From positions 1-60,126 of the forward strand of contig NZ_JADWYU010000144.1 in NCBI RefSeq assembly GCF_016786325.1: DNA of 60,126 nucleotides. Reading direction: 5' to 3'. A model generated the notes under the pieces. It saw nothing but the letters and a program-made list of their open reading frames with translations, had not been told where the DNA came from and ran no database searches. Below are positions 26,879-36,620 of the stretch, piece after piece (positions within the stretch are counted from its first letter, which is position 1; the number at the start of each line of letters is the position of its first letter). The translations under genes and the position numbers were made by a program. Origin of the DNA: Frankia nepalensis. Lineage in GTDB: Bacteria; Actinomycetota; Actinomycetes; Frankiales; Frankiaceae.

Positions 26879-28003
26879 TCAACTCGCGGCCGGTGGCCAC
26901 GACGCCGGCCGTTGGAAGTCCGTCGACAGTCGCGTCCGTGCGTTCCCGCTTGCCACATCCAGCTGTCCCGGGACCAGGCCCCGCGCGTCGACAAGGTCCG
27001 CTCCACCCAGCTCCGTCGCGTCCAGGCTGGCGCCGGTCAGGTCCGTCCTGTTCAGCCGGGCGTCGGTCAGGTTCGCGAGGTTCAACGTGGCGTCGGTCAG
27101 ATTCGCGTCGAACAGCGAGGCGCGCGTCAGGTCCGCGTCGAACAGCACGGCGCGCTTCAGGCTCGCGCCGTCCAGCCGGGCGCGGGACAGGTTCGCCTCG
27201 ACCAGCACCGCGCCGGTCAGGTCCGCCCCGTCCAGCCGGGCGCCGGTCAGGTTTGCCTCCACGAGCAGGGCGTTGGTCAGGTCCGCTCCGGCCAGCCGAG
27301 CGCCGGTCAGGTTCGCCCCTAGCAGCGCGGAACCCGTCAGGATCAGGTTGTTCAGCTGGGCGCCGGTCAGGTTCGTCCGGTGTAGCCGGGCCTCGGCCAG
27401 GTTTGCCGAGCTCAACTCGGCGCCGGTCAGGTCGGCGTCGGTCAGATCGGCGCGGTGAACACCTCTACGGAGGGGCAGGCGCCCCAGGATGGTCAGCGCG
27501 GCCTGCACATCGGGCTCGAGCCGTCTCGGCCCGGCCGGGGTAGCTGGCCCAGCTGGGGCTGGCGCCGACGGGCGGGCCTTCTCCCGAACGAACGCGGAGA
27601 CGACCTCGACCACGGTGCGCTGGTCGTCCGGCGAATCCTTCGCGATGCGCTCCAGCGCGTAGATCCCGCCGAGCCGGACCGTGATGTTTTCCGAGCCGAG
27701 TTGGTCCACCGCCCGGGTATAGAGCTCGCGGACGTGGGTGTTCGCGTTCGATCGCCGGGTCTCCGCCAGCGCCACGAGGCCGCCCACGACCGCGACCAGT
27801 GCCGCGGCCGCCGTCAACAGCCCAGACTGCAACGCCGCCCGCGCATCGGAATGGTCCGCCGTCGGGTCCACCGACCGGTACACCACCGGAGGCAGCAGGA
27901 ACACCGCCACCACGGTCGCCGCCGCGAACGTCCCCGCGACGCAGATCGCCACCCATAGCCAACGCTGCCCGGAACGCCGCCGCGTTCCCCCGGTACCGGC
28001 CAT
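26879..28003 (-). CDS. Membrane-anchored pentapeptide-repeat protein
   Basis: 374 residues. Two hydrophobic segments (near 15-37 and 60-82) are followed by a conserved module (HVRELYTRAVDQLGSENITV, then GIYALERIAKDSPDDQRTVV). About 28 A(D/N)LxX pentapeptides follow, near residues 180-345, predicted to form a right-handed beta-helix on the cytoplasmic side. DNA encoding the repeats shows a strong 15-30 bp periodicity (GGCGCCGGTCAGGTTCGCC-like). The function is unknown; such proteins are often linked to stress or to interaction with membrane partners. The region 26739-26878 shows no gene. Confidence 0.9.
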   Translation of the reverse strand: MAGTGGTRRRSGQRWLWVAICVAGTFAAATVVAVFLLPPVVYRSVDPTADHSDARAALQSGLLTAAAALVAVVGGLVALAETRRSNANTHVRELYTRAVDQLGSENITVRLGGIYALERIAKDSPDDQRTVVEVVSAFVREKARPSAPAPAGPATPAGPRRLEPDVQAALTILGRLPLRRGVHRADLTDADLTGAELSSANLAEARLHRTNLTGAQLNNLILTGSALLGANLTGARLAGADLTNALLVEANLTGARLDGADLTGAVLVEANLSRARLDGASLKRAVLFDADLTRASLFDANLTDATLNLANLTDARLNRTDLTGASLDATELGGADLVDARGLVPGQLDVASGNARTRLSTDFQRPASWPPAAS

Positions 28004-28066
28004 GTACAGGGTTGTACGCCATTGTCACCACACGCCATGACAAGAACGACCTGACCGCTGTCACCC

Positions 28067-28771
28067 TCAGCACGGCGAGGCGGGCGCGGTGAGCGCGGCT
28101 GACGCCATGTCGAACAGGTCGGTGACGTACCGCTCGTAGGGCACGGCCCCGGCCGGGGAGTCCAGGAGGGGGTCCCGGGACGGGCCGGGTGCCGGGAGCC
28201 GGTCGTAGTCGGCCAGGGCCGTCAGGCACATGATGGTCGCGTGCCGCAGCCGCAGCCGGCGCAGCGGCTCGGGCACCGCGGTGAGGCGGTCCAGGATCGC
28301 CAGGGTCACCTCGTGGCCGACCGGGGCCGCCGGCTCGCCGGCCGACCACCACGGGTGCTGCTCGGGGGGATGGGAGCCGAAGCGGCGCAGGAAGCGGACG
28401 TAGTGACTGTCCGGCCGGCGCGCCTCCTCGGCGAGCGGGCGCAGCAGGACGTCGAGCAGCTCCCGCGCGCCCGGCTCGCGGCCCGCCGCCCCCACCGCCG
28501 CGAGCAGCGCCGCCCGGCGCTGGTCGAGGGGGCCGACCCGGTAGGCGACGATCGCCCGCAGCAGCCCCGCCTCGTCACCGAAGTGGTACTGGACCGCGTT
28601 GTTGTTGCCGTTGCCGGCCGCCCGGCAGATCTCGCGCAGCGACACCGCGTCGTGTCCCCGCTCGGCGTAGAGCCGCTCCGCGGTGAGCAGGAGCCGCAGC
28701 CGCGCCTCCCGCGACCGCGGCCCGGCCGCGGGAGGCGCCGGCTCGGGCGCTGTGGCAGTGGTGGGGCTCAT
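28067..28771 (-). CDS. TetR-family regulator at the end of the sulfonate operon
   Basis: 234 residues. The HTH region is VSLREICRAAGNGNNNAVQY with a following HFGDEAGLLRAIV, the pattern of a TetR subgroup with NNNAVQYHFG. It starts 6 nt after the stop of the ABC ATPase gene on the same strand, so it is probably the last gene of that operon. It could feed back on the operon or sense its substrate; no operator was recognised. Confidence 0.85.
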   Translation of the reverse strand: MSPTTATAPEPAPPAAGPRSREARLRLLLTAERLYAERGHDAVSLREICRAAGNGNNNAVQYHFGDEAGLLRAIVAYRVGPLDQRRAALLAAVGAAGREPGARELLDVLLRPLAEEARRPDSHYVRFLRRFGSHPPEQHPWWSAGEPAAPVGHEVTLAILDRLTAVPEPLRRLRLRHATIMCLTALADYDRLPAPGPSRDPLLDSPAGAVPYERYVTDLFDMASAALTAPASPC

Positions 28772-28777
28772 CGGCGG

Positions 28778-29602
28778 CTACTCGGCGCCAACGTCGGTCT
28801 CGATGCTCATCTCCTCGCCGGTCTCGCCATCGGTCTCGTCGTCGGTGACGCCGAGCTCGGCGAGCAGGCGGGCGCGCAGGGCGCCGAACTCGCGGTCGGA
28901 CCGGTGGCGGGCCTCGGCCAGGCGGACCGGCTCGTCCAGGGACAGCCGGCCGTCGGTCAGGACGAGCACGCGGTCGGCGAGCAGGATCGCCTCGTCGACG
29001 TCGTGGGTGACCAGCAGCACGGCGGGGCGGTGACGCCGGCACAGGTCACGCAGCAGGGTGTGCATCCGGATGCGGGTGAGGGCGTCCAGCGCGCCGAACG
29101 GCTCGTCGAGCAGCAACAGCCCGGGGGAGCGGACCAGCGCCCGCGCGAGCGCGGCGCGCTGCGCCTCCCCGCCGGACAGGGTCGCCGGCCAGGCGCGTTC
29201 GTGGCCGCCGAGGCCGACCTCGGCGAGCGCGGCGCCAGCGGCCGCCCTAGCCCCTTTGCCCTTCAGCCCGAGGGCGACGTTGTCGAGCACCCGCGCCCAC
29301 GGCAGCAGCCGCGGGTCCTGGAAGACGACGGCGTTGCGGTCGGGGACGGTGGCGTGGCCGGTCGCGTCGGGGTCGAGGCCGGCGAGGATGCGCAGCAGGG
29401 TGCTCTTGCCGGAGCCGGAGCGGCCGAGCAGGGCGACGAACTCGCCGGGCGCGATGTCCAGGTCGATCCCGGCGAGCACCGCCCGGCCGGCGAACTCGCG
29501 GCGCACCCCGCGTACCCGCACCGCCGGTGCCCCTGCCTCGTCGGCGGTCGGGCCGGCCGCGCGGCCGTCGGATGCCGCCAAGGCGGCCGCGAGGGTGGTC
29601 AT
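28778..29602 (-). CDS. Sulfonate/taurine-type ABC transporter ATPase (SsuB/TauB-like)
   Basis: 274 residues with Walker A GRSGSGKST, Q-loop VFQDPRLLPW, signature LSGGEAQRAAL and Walker B LLLLDEPFGALD. The MTTL start at 29602 overlaps the permease stop by 4 nt. The C-terminal tail is acidic and slightly longer than usual. It powers import with the permease and binding protein encoded upstream. Confidence 0.9.
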   Translation of the reverse strand: MTTLAAALAASDGRAAGPTADEAGAPAVRVRGVRREFAGRAVLAGIDLDIAPGEFVALLGRSGSGKSTLLRILAGLDPDATGHATVPDRNAVVFQDPRLLPWARVLDNVALGLKGKGARAAAGAALAEVGLGGHERAWPATLSGGEAQRAALARALVRSPGLLLLDEPFGALDALTRIRMHTLLRDLCRRHRPAVLLVTHDVDEAILLADRVLVLTDGRLSLDEPVRLAEARHRSDREFGALRARLLAELGVTDDETDGETGEEMSIETDVGAE

Positions 29603-30558
29603 GTCGCCTCCAGGCCGCGACGCCAGGCGAGCGCGTGGCGTTCGAGGAGTCGGACGAGGGCGTCGGACAGCAGGCCGAGCAGGCCGTAGACGGCGAGGCC
29701 GACGACGATGACGTCGGTCTGGCCAAAGGTGCGGGCCTGGTCCATAAGGTAACCGATCCCGCTGGAGGCGTTGATCTGCTCGCTCACGACGAGCACCAGC
29801 CAGGAGACGGTGAGCGCGAACCGCAGGCCGACGAGGAACCCGGGCAGCGCCCCGGGCAGCACCACCCGGCGGATGACCGCGGCCCGGCTGAGCCGGACGG
29901 TGCGCGCCAGCTCCATGAACCGGGCGTCGACGCCGCGGATCGCCGCGAACGTGTTGATGTAGACCGGGAACGCGGTGCCCAGCGCGACCAGGAAGATCTT
30001 CACCTGCTCGCCGATGCCGAACCAGAGGATCGCCAGCGGCACGAGGCCCAGGATCGGCACCGCGCGCAGGATCTGCACCGGGGCGTCGACAAGGTCCTCG
30101 CCGAGCCGGAACAGCCCGGCGACGACGGCCAGCACGACCGCCGCGCCGACGCCGAGTACCAGGCCGAGCGCGACCCGGCGCAGCGAGACCAGCAGGTTCT
30201 CGTGCAGGGTGCCGTCGGCGGCCAGGTCGTAGCCGGTGTGCAGCACCGTCCAGGGCCCGGCGAGCACCGAGGAGTCGATCAGGCCCGCCGACGAGCCGAC
30301 CTGCCAGAGCGCGACCAGCAGCACCGGCCCGAGCAGCCGGCGCAGCCCGCGCGGGACCGGCCGGCGCGCCGGCCGGTCCGGGTCGGCGAGCGCGATCTCG
30401 ACACGTCCCGCCGGCCCGCCGCCGGGCGCGGCACGTCCGGGCTTGCCGGCCCGGTGCGGCTGCGTTCCGGGAGCCGCCTGGGCCCCGGGCGCGGCCGGGC
30501 CGCCGGAGCCGTCGAGGACGGCTCCGGCGCCCTGACCGTCGAAGACGGCGGTGGTCAC
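29599..30558 (-). CDS. Sulfonate/taurine-type ABC permease (SsuC/TauC-like)
   Basis: 319 residues. After a Gly/Ala/Pro-rich head of about 60 residues come six hydrophobic segments and the EAA-like loop MELARTVRLSRAAVIRRVVL followed by PGALPGF. GTG 30558 overlaps the TauD stop by 4 nt. It is part of a five-gene operon with binding protein, dioxygenase, ATPase and TetR. Confidence 0.9.
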   Translation of the reverse strand: MTTAVFDGQGAGAVLDGSGGPAAPGAQAAPGTQPHRAGKPGRAAPGGGPAGRVEIALADPDRPARRPVPRGLRRLLGPVLLVALWQVGSSAGLIDSSVLAGPWTVLHTGYDLAADGTLHENLLVSLRRVALGLVLGVGAAVVLAVVAGLFRLGEDLVDAPVQILRAVPILGLVPLAILWFGIGEQVKIFLVALGTAFPVYINTFAAIRGVDARFMELARTVRLSRAAVIRRVVLPGALPGFLVGLRFALTVSWLVLVVSEQINASSGIGYLMDQARTFGQTDVIVVGLAVYGLLGLLSDALVRLLERHALAWRRGLEAT

Positions 30559-31478
30559 GAGAACGAACCGCCCTCGAGGGCCTCGGACGGCTTGCCGTCG
30601 GGGCCGACCGGCACGTCGCCGGCCAGCGTGATCCGGTGCATCACGCGGTCGTAGCCCAGGTGGCCGTAGTCGGTCGGGACGAGGTGTGCCGTGGCGCGGT
30701 TGTCCCAGAAGGCGATGCTGTCGGGCTGCCAGCGGAACCGGACCGTGAAGGCGGGCGTGGCGAGGTGCTCGTAGAGCAGGTTCAGGATCGCCTTGCCCTC
30801 GGTGTTCGACAGCTCGACGATCCGCTTGGTGAAGTTCGGGTTGACGAACAGCGCCCGCTCGCCGGTCTCCGGGTGCACCCGGACCACCGGGTGGACGGTC
30901 TCGTACGGCGTGCTCGCGAACTGGGCGGCGAGCTTGTTGCCGTCGCCGTACTCGAGGTGCAACTGGTTGACGTGCACCGCGTGCAGGCCGTCGATGAACG
31001 TCCGGACCTCGGGGGAGAGCGTCTCGTAGGCGGTGACCAGGTTCGTCCACTGGGTGTCGCCGCCGTAGGGCGGGACGATCAGGCCGCGCAGGATCGAGCC
31101 CATCGGCGGGTTCAGGACGAACGTGACGTCGGTGTGCCACAGGCTCTTGACCCGGAAGCTGTCGCCCAGGCCCTGGTAGGCGCGGCTGTCCAGCGGGAAG
31201 ACCTCCGGGTGGCCCTCCAGCGTCGGCAGCGTCGGGTGGCCGGGGGTGACCTCGCCGAACAGCCGGCCGAACGCGATCTGCTGGGCCGGGGTGAGCGGCT
31301 GGTCCCGGAAGAAGACGACCTTCCACTTCAGCAGCGCCGCGCGGATCTCGGCGACCACGGCGGGCTCCAGCGGCGCCCGCAGGTCGACGCCGAAGATCTC
31401 CGCGCCGATGTGCCCGGACATCGGCCGCACGTCGAGCCCGACGGCCGACGGTGCGCTGGTTTCGGATGTGGTGGTCAC
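30555..31478 (-). CDS. tauD: TauD/TfdA-family 2-oxoglutarate-dependent dioxygenase
   Basis: 307 residues. The iron-binding WHTDVTF (His, Asp) and the distal YDRVMHRITL (His, Arg for 2-oxoglutarate) are intact, with WDNRATAH nearby. TauD splits taurine to sulfite and aminoacetaldehyde; relatives act on other sulfonates or aryloxyalkanoates. GTG 31478 overlaps the binding-protein stop by 4 nt and has GGAGG upstream. The gene lies inside the uptake operon, so imported sulfonate is probably oxidised at once. The exact substrate is not certain. Confidence 0.88.
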   Translation of the reverse strand: MTTTSETSAPSAVGLDVRPMSGHIGAEIFGVDLRAPLEPAVVAEIRAALLKWKVVFFRDQPLTPAQQIAFGRLFGEVTPGHPTLPTLEGHPEVFPLDSRAYQGLGDSFRVKSLWHTDVTFVLNPPMGSILRGLIVPPYGGDTQWTNLVTAYETLSPEVRTFIDGLHAVHVNQLHLEYGDGNKLAAQFASTPYETVHPVVRVHPETGERALFVNPNFTKRIVELSNTEGKAILNLLYEHLATPAFTVRFRWQPDSIAFWDNRATAHLVPTDYGHLGYDRVMHRITLAGDVPVGPDGKPSEALEGGSFS

Positions 31479-32539
31479 TTCGTGGCCTCCTCGACCGCTG
31501 AGTTGTAACGGGTGTCGAAAAGCTTCGACATGTCGAGCTTCTTGGGGATGACGCCGCTGTCCTTGAACAGGTCGGCGAGTTTCTGCGCGCCCTCGACGAC
31601 GGAGCCGTCGATCGGCGTGAACGTCGCCACGCCCTGTTTCGTCAGCAGCAGCTTCCCGATCTCGGCCGGCTGGTTCTGCTTCTCGACGTACTGCTTCTGG
31701 ACGAATTCGTCGACGTGGGTGTCGCGCCAGGTGAGCCCCCTGACCCATCGCTTCACGAAGTCGCCGATCGCCGCGGCCTTCGCCGGGTCGTCGAGCACGT
31801 CGCGCGTGGTGATCAGGTACTGGACGAACGGCGCGACCGAGCCGCCGCTGACGACCAGGCGCGCCGTCGGGTTGTCCTTCAGGTAGGGGCTCGCGAGCGG
31901 CTCGACGAGCACGCCGGCGTCCGCGTCCCCGCGGGACAGGGCGCTGCCGATGTCGGTCGGCAGCAGGTTGACCTGCTCGACGTCGCGCTGCCCCAGGCCC
32001 ACGCTGTCGAGCGCCCGCAGCGCGAACGCCTGCAGGATCGTGCCGGTGGAGTACGCGACCTTCTTGCCCTTCAGGTCGGCGAGGTCGTCGATGTCGCTGC
32101 CCGGGCGGGTGACCAGCGTCATCTGGTCGCCGGACGACTTCCAGGAGGCGACGACGGCGAGGTCCTGGCCGGAGGCGGCGGCGAGCACCGGCGGGGTGTC
32201 CGCGACGAAGCCGATGTCGACGGCCTTCGCGCGAAACGCCTCGAGCAGCAGCGGGCCGGCCGCGAACGTCGACCAGTCGACCGAGTACGGCAGGTCGGTG
32301 CCCTGCCCGGACAGCTCGATGGGTCCCCGCAGGGTGTCGCCCTGGTCTCCGACGCGCAGCTTGGTGCCCGCGGGAACGGCGGTCGGATACCCGGTGACGG
32401 CCGCGGCCGACGGGGCCGGTGTGCCGTCGTCGCCGCCGGAGCCGCAGGCGGCGAGCCCGGCGACGGCTATCAGCACGGAAAGGACCGGAACGAGGGCGCG
32501 GCGCGGCCGCGTTCGGCCGGCCCGGCGAGCAGGCAGCAC
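31475..32539 (-). CDS. Lipoprotein substrate-binding protein of the sulfonate-type ABC importer
   Basis: 354 residues. The lipoprotein signal ends at VAGLAACGSGG, with Cys as the likely lipidated residue. The body matches the SsuA/TauA-like type II binding fold (DIGFVADTPPVLAAA, LKGKKVAYSTGTILQAFALR, DADAGVLVEPLASPYLK). GTG 32539 has GAGGAG 8 nt upstream. It is the first gene of the operon, and the large upstream gap probably carries its promoter. Confidence 0.88.
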   Translation of the reverse strand: MLPARRAGRTRPRRALVPVLSVLIAVAGLAACGSGGDDGTPAPSAAAVTGYPTAVPAGTKLRVGDQGDTLRGPIELSGQGTDLPYSVDWSTFAAGPLLLEAFRAKAVDIGFVADTPPVLAAASGQDLAVVASWKSSGDQMTLVTRPGSDIDDLADLKGKKVAYSTGTILQAFALRALDSVGLGQRDVEQVNLLPTDIGSALSRGDADAGVLVEPLASPYLKDNPTARLVVSGGSVAPFVQYLITTRDVLDDPAKAAAIGDFVKRWVRGLTWRDTHVDEFVQKQYVEKQNQPAEIGKLLLTKQGVATFTPIDGSVVEGAQKLADLFKDSGVIPKKLDMSKLFDTRYNSAVEEATK

Positions 32540-33109
32540 GGGACGAGCTCCTCACAGATAGGCGGCCGCGAATGCTCGATGCGGCCGTGAAAGGGCGATC
32601 CGTGGGCGGAACGCAGCCCACGAAAGACCGGCGCCTGGCAGCGTCCGTAGTAACGGAAAACGGACGGTGACGACGGCGCGTGGTGGTCGGCGCGACGGCG
32701 GCAAGGCGTCGCGGACGGCGGGGTCAGTGAGCCGTCGGGCGCCTCGGCGTGTTGCCGGGTTTGTCTTCCGTGCCCTCACTGAAGCAGTTAAGTCAGCTGT
32801 TTGTCAACCAACTCGGTGGAAATGCTGCGGTACTGTTACAGGTCGATCTTCACGCGCCCGCCGTGCCCGTCGAGGCCCGTCGTCACGGTGGCCACGGCGG
32901 CGGCGTGCCTCGAGCGCGGTCGGCGGGGCTGTGCCGCCATTCGGCCGGCGCCCGCGCGCCGCGCTCCCGTCGGGCGCGGATGTGTCGAATCGGTCGCGCG
33001 ACCCTTGTGCGGAGCGACCCTCCGGCGGCGATGATGTCTACGCTGTGACGTCGGACACGCCAGCGGGCCGGAACGGGAGCGGGCCCGTTCCCGAGCGAAG
33101 GAGCATGCG
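32540..33109. other. 570-bp divergent intergenic region
   Basis: No gene is supported here. An AT-richer patch (32770-32850) includes TTGACA on the minus strand near 32799-32804, which could be the -35 of the sulfonate operon, but no clear -10 follows at 17 nt. Ribosome-binding bases AAGGAG at about 33098-33104 belong to the mscR-like gene. No riboswitch was recognised. Confidence 0.5.
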
Positions 33110-34195
33110 GTGAGTCGTCAGGTCAAGGGCGTCGTGTCGATGAGGAAGGGCGCGCCGGTGGAGCTGCGCACCGTCGTCGTGCCGGACCCGGGGCCCGGCG
33201 AGGTGACCGTCGACGTCAAGGCGTGCGGGGTCTGCCACACCGACTTCCACTACCGGGAGGGCGGGATCAACGACGACTTCCCGTTCCTGCTCGGCCACGA
33301 GGCCGCCGGTGTCGTGGCCGAGGTCGGCCCCGGCGTCAGCAACGTGGCTCCCGGTGACTACGTGGTGCTCAACTGGCGGGCCGTCTGCGGCCTGTGCCGC
33401 GCCTGCCGGCGTGGCCGGCCCTGGTACTGCTTCGACACGGCGAACGCGACCCAGAAGATGACCCTCGAGGACGGCACCGAGCTTTCCCCCGCGCTCGGCA
33501 TCGGCGCGTTCCTGGAGACGACGCTCGTCGCCGCCGGCCAGTGCACGAAGGTCGACCCGGCCGCGCCGCCGGAGGTCGCCGGGCTGCTCGGCTGCGGCGT
33601 CATGGCGGGGCTGGGCGCGGCGACGAACACCGGCGAGGTCGGCCGCGGCGACAGCGTCGCGGTGATCGGCTGCGGCGGTGTCGGCGGCGCGGCCATCGCT
33701 GGCGCCCGGCTCGCCGGCGCCGCGCGGATCATCGCGGTCGACCTCGACGACCGCAAGCTGGAGCTGGCGACGACGCTGGGCGCGACCCACACGGTCAACT
33801 CCGGCCGGACTGACGCGGTCACGGCCATTCAGGAGCTCACGGGTGGCTTCGGCGCCGACGTCGTCATCGACGCGGTCGGCCGGCCGGAGACCTGGAAGCA
33901 GGCGTTCTACGCCCGCGACCTCGCCGGCACGGTGGTCCTCGTCGGCGTGCCCACCCCGGAGATGACCCTCGAGATCCCGCTGCTCGACGTGTTCGGCCGC
34001 GGCGGGAAGCTGAAGTCGTCCTGGTACGGCGACTGCCTGCCCGAACGCGACTTCCCGATGCTCATCGACCTCTACCTGCAGGGCCGGCTGCCGCTCGAGA
34101 CGTTCGTCTCCGAGAAGATCGCCCTTACCGACGTCGAGGCGGCCTTCGAGGCGATGAAGCGTGGGGATGTGCTGCGTTCGGTCGTGATGCTCTGA
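33110..34195 (+). CDS. mscR: S-(hydroxymethyl)mycothiol dehydrogenase (mycothiol-dependent formaldehyde dehydrogenase)
   Basis: 361 residues of the zinc alcohol dehydrogenase family. The catalytic zinc region is [15 protein letters not shown] and GHEAAG. The structural zinc Cys set is [15 protein letters not shown], and the NAD motif is GCGGVGG. Overall similarity and the following metallo-hydrolase match the MscR/AdhE2 locus, which detoxifies formaldehyde (as the mycothiol adduct) and reduces S-nitrosomycothiol. AGGAG lies 6 nt before GTG 33110. The product feeds the hydrolase encoded next. Confidence 0.87.
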   Translation: MSRQVKGVVSMRKGAPVELRTVVVPDPGPGEVTVDVKACGVCHTDFHYREGGINDDFPFLLGHEAAGVVAEVGPGVSNVAPGDYVVLNWRAVCGLCRACRRGRPWYCFDTANATQKMTLEDGTELSPALGIGAFLETTLVAAGQCTKVDPAAPPEVAGLLGCGVMAGLGAATNTGEVGRGDSVAVIGCGGVGGAAIAGARLAGAARIIAVDLDDRKLELATTLGATHTVNSGRTDAVTAIQELTGGFGADVVIDAVGRPETWKQAFYARDLAGTVVLVGVPTPEMTLEIPLLDVFGRGGKLKSSWYGDCLPERDFPMLIDLYLQGRLPLETFVSEKIALTDVEAAFEAMKRGDVLRSVVML

Positions 34196-34938
34196 TGTGC
34201 GGCCCGACCCACCGCGCCCCCGGCAAGGGAGATGAGCTGGTCGCCGCGCCGGACGGCGGCCCGCCCGCGGCGCCGCCCGACGACGAGCCGGCCGGCGGCC
34301 GGATCCGCGTCGATCACCTGGTCACGTCCGGGGTGTTCACCCTCGACGGCGGCCGCTGGAACGTCGACAACAACGTCTGGCTGATCGGCGACGACGAGGA
34401 ATGCGTGCTGCTCGACGCGCCGCACAACGCGGCGGCGATCGTCGCCGCGGTCGGCGACCGGCGGCTGCGCGCGATCCTGTGCACGCACGCGCACGACGAC
34501 CACGTCGACGCGGCCCTCGCCGTCGCCGCCGCCACCGGCGCGAGGATCTGGCTGCACCCGGCCGACCGGGAACTGTGGGACCGGACCCATCCGAACCGCG
34601 CCCCCGACCACGAACTCGCCGCCGGCGCGGAGTTCACGATCGGCGCCGGCGACGACGCCGTCAGCCTGACCGCGCTGCACACCCCGGGCCACACCTGGGG
34701 GAGCGTCTCGTTCTACGCCCCCGCCCTGAGCACGGTCTTCACCGGGGACACCCTGTTCCAGGGCGGGCCCGGCGCCACCGGCCGCTCCTTCTCGGACTTC
34801 CCGACCATCATCGACTCGATCACCGGCCAGCTCCTCGGCCTACCGCCGGAGACCGTGGTCCGCACCGGCCACGGCGGCTCCACGACGATCGGCCGGGAGG
34901 CGCCCGCCCGCCAGTCGTGGATCGACCGCGGCCACTGA
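34195..34938 (+). CDS. MBL-fold hydrolase paired with MscR
   Basis: 247 residues. The metal motif THAHDDHVDA (HxHxDH) is followed by HTPGHTWGS and FTGDTLFQGGPGA, as in glyoxalase-II-like enzymes. The ATG shares bases with the MscR stop (TGATG), so the two are translationally coupled. In other actinobacteria this partner is thought to hydrolyse the formyl-mycothiol made by MscR; here that is inferred. The first 40 residues form a Pro/Asp-rich head, part of which is duplicated at 36772-36895. Confidence 0.87.
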   Translation: MCGPTHRAPGKGDELVAAPDGGPPAAPPDDEPAGGRIRVDHLVTSGVFTLDGGRWNVDNNVWLIGDDEECVLLDAPHNAAAIVAAVGDRRLRAILCTHAHDDHVDAALAVAAATGARIWLHPADRELWDRTHPNRAPDHELAAGAEFTIGAGDDAVSLTALHTPGHTWGSVSFYAPALSTVFTGDTLFQGGPGATGRSFSDFPTIIDSITGQLLGLPPETVVRTGHGGSTTIGREAPARQSWIDRGH

Positions 34939-34972
34939 CCGGCCGCGAGGAGGCGTCAGCGGCTGTCTGGTG

Positions 34973-36352
34973 TCAGCGGCCGCCTCCGGCGATCGCTGGC
35001 TCTGGCCAGCGGTGAGCCCGCGGTGCCTGCCAGGGAATGAACGGCAGCATCCGGTGCGCGGCGCGGTGGCGCGACCGGGACAGCCGCCGGCGCATCAACA
35101 GGCGCCGGGCGGGCCGTTCCACCGAGTGGTGCAGCACGGCGGCGAGCGCGGTCGCCAGCACGAGGCACAGGAACAGGCCGAGCCCGGCCCTGGCGGCGGT
35201 CGTGACGTCGAACAGGCCGAGCTCGACGCCGATGGTCAGCGCGACCGGGTGAACCAGGTAGAAGGCGTAGGAGATCTCGCCGAAGTAGACCACCGGGCGA
35301 GAGCCGAGCACTCTGATCCGGCCTCCATCCGCTTCCCGCGTGCCTATCAGGAAGATCAGCGCGCCGAAGGCAGGGATGAGGAAGCTGTCGATCAGGCCGT
35401 GCCGGTGGCCGTAGTCGGAACCGAGCAGGAAGGCGGTGGTGATCCAGGCAGTCGTGCCGACGGCGAGCGCGGCGCGGAGCCGCCGCGATCCGCGGACGCC
35501 TTCGCGCGCCATCAGGCCGAGCGCGACCCCCAGCACGAACTCGCCGATCCGCAGCCCGGGGTTGGCGTAGGCGGCAAGGTCGAACTGGTTACCAGCGAAG
35601 CTGGCCGTCACCGCGACCAGCGAGGTCGGAAGGACGACCACGGCGGCTGCCCGGAGCCGGCCGCGGGTGTCCCGGCCCGCCAGGCGCCGGTAGATGATCG
35701 GGAAGGCGAGGTAGAAGAACGCCTCACAGGACAGCGACCACAGCACGGCGCCGCCCCAGCCGAAGTAGATCGACTGATCGGGCACCCAGGCCTGCAGGAG
35801 CAGCAGAGCCGGCAGGATCGCGAAGAGCTTCGAGCCGAACTCGCCGAACATCTCGTAATGCCAGGCCAGCGCCAGCCAGATCCAGACCGATACGAAGTAC
35901 AACGGGTAGATCCGGGCGAACCGCCGCCACCAGAACGCGCTGTCCGTGCCCGACCCGGTCGACCAGGCCAGGACATATCCGGACAAGATGAAGAAGAACG
36001 TCACCCCGGCGTAACCGATATCGCCGAGCACGGCGATCGCGGGGATCAGGACCTCGACATCGACGTAGATGTGCCGGGTGAAGACCATCAACGCGGCCAC
36101 GCCGCGCAGCCCGGTGAGCGTCGGTAGCTGGAGGTTGACGTCCGGCGGCCGCTCGGCCCGTCCTGCCGCCGGGTTGCTCGCCGCCCGCTGGCTGGCGAAC
36201 AACGGCATGGTCGACGGATCCGGGCCGGCCTGGGCCGCTGGAACGCGATCGTGCCCGGTCGGTCGGCTTCCGCGGATTCTGATCGGAACTGTGGGCCGGC
36301 CGGTGCTGCCAGCATGGCCCGCCAACGGTCGAGTCGCCTCGGCCGGAGTCAA
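34973..36352 (-). CDS. Acyltransferase 3 family membrane protein
   Basis: About 459 residues with ten or so hydrophobic segments. It begins LPTLTGLRGVAALMVFTRHI, then YAGVTFFFILSGYVLAW and RRFARIYPLYFVSVW, and ends with YFGEISYAFYLVHPV. These are the OafB/WecH-type O-acyltransferase marks. It probably acylates a surface sugar or lipid. A TTG at 36352 has AGGGAG 5 nt upstream and lies just after a possible -10 (TATACA on the minus strand, 36387-36392); an ATG at 36208 is an alternative. It converges on the MBL hydrolase gene. Confidence 0.82.
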   Translation of the reverse strand: MTPAEATRPLAGHAGSTGRPTVPIRIRGSRPTGHDRVPAAQAGPDPSTMPLFASQRAASNPAAGRAERPPDVNLQLPTLTGLRGVAALMVFTRHIYVDVEVLIPAIAVLGDIGYAGVTFFFILSGYVLAWSTGSGTDSAFWWRRFARIYPLYFVSVWIWLALAWHYEMFGEFGSKLFAILPALLLLQAWVPDQSIYFGWGGAVLWSLSCEAFFYLAFPIIYRRLAGRDTRGRLRAAAVVVLPTSLVAVTASFAGNQFDLAAYANPGLRIGEFVLGVALGLMAREGVRGSRRLRAALAVGTTAWITTAFLLGSDYGHRHGLIDSFLIPAFGALIFLIGTREADGGRIRVLGSRPVVYFGEISYAFYLVHPVALTIGVELGLFDVTTAARAGLGLFLCLVLATALAAVLHHSVERPARRLLMRRRLSRSRHRAAHRMLPFIPWQAPRAHRWPEPAIAGGGR

Positions 36353-36620
36353 TGCGCTCTCCCTCGCGGTGTTGGAACGCCCGGTCTGTATACGCGCGCG
36401 CCCTCTGCGCAAATCCACCCTAACGTGAGGGTTGTGCGGCCCCGCCCGGGGTCCAGACCGCTGGCTGCCCACCGTCGCAGGCTCTCGCCGTATGGCGCAG
36501 CCCAGGCGCGCAGTGGCGCAAGGCAGGGCGGCGCGGCCCGCGCGTGCACGCGGCGCCGCGTCCGGTGACGTTCCGCCGAGACGCGCGCGGGGCGGCCGTC
36601 GGATGAGCGCTCCGCGGCTC

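Noticed and set aside
26990-27450. CRISPR-like periodic repeats
   Set aside because: The periodicity is 15 bp and in-frame with pentapeptide codons; there are no spacers.
30559-31326. Upstream extension of the sulfonate permease
   Set aside because: The open frame continues through the TauD gene, but the GTG at 30558 overlapping the TauD stop is the natural start.
34973-36127. Open frame opposite the acyltransferase gene
   Set aside because: The Glu/Gln/Arg-rich product is the antisense of a membrane protein; no domain is present.
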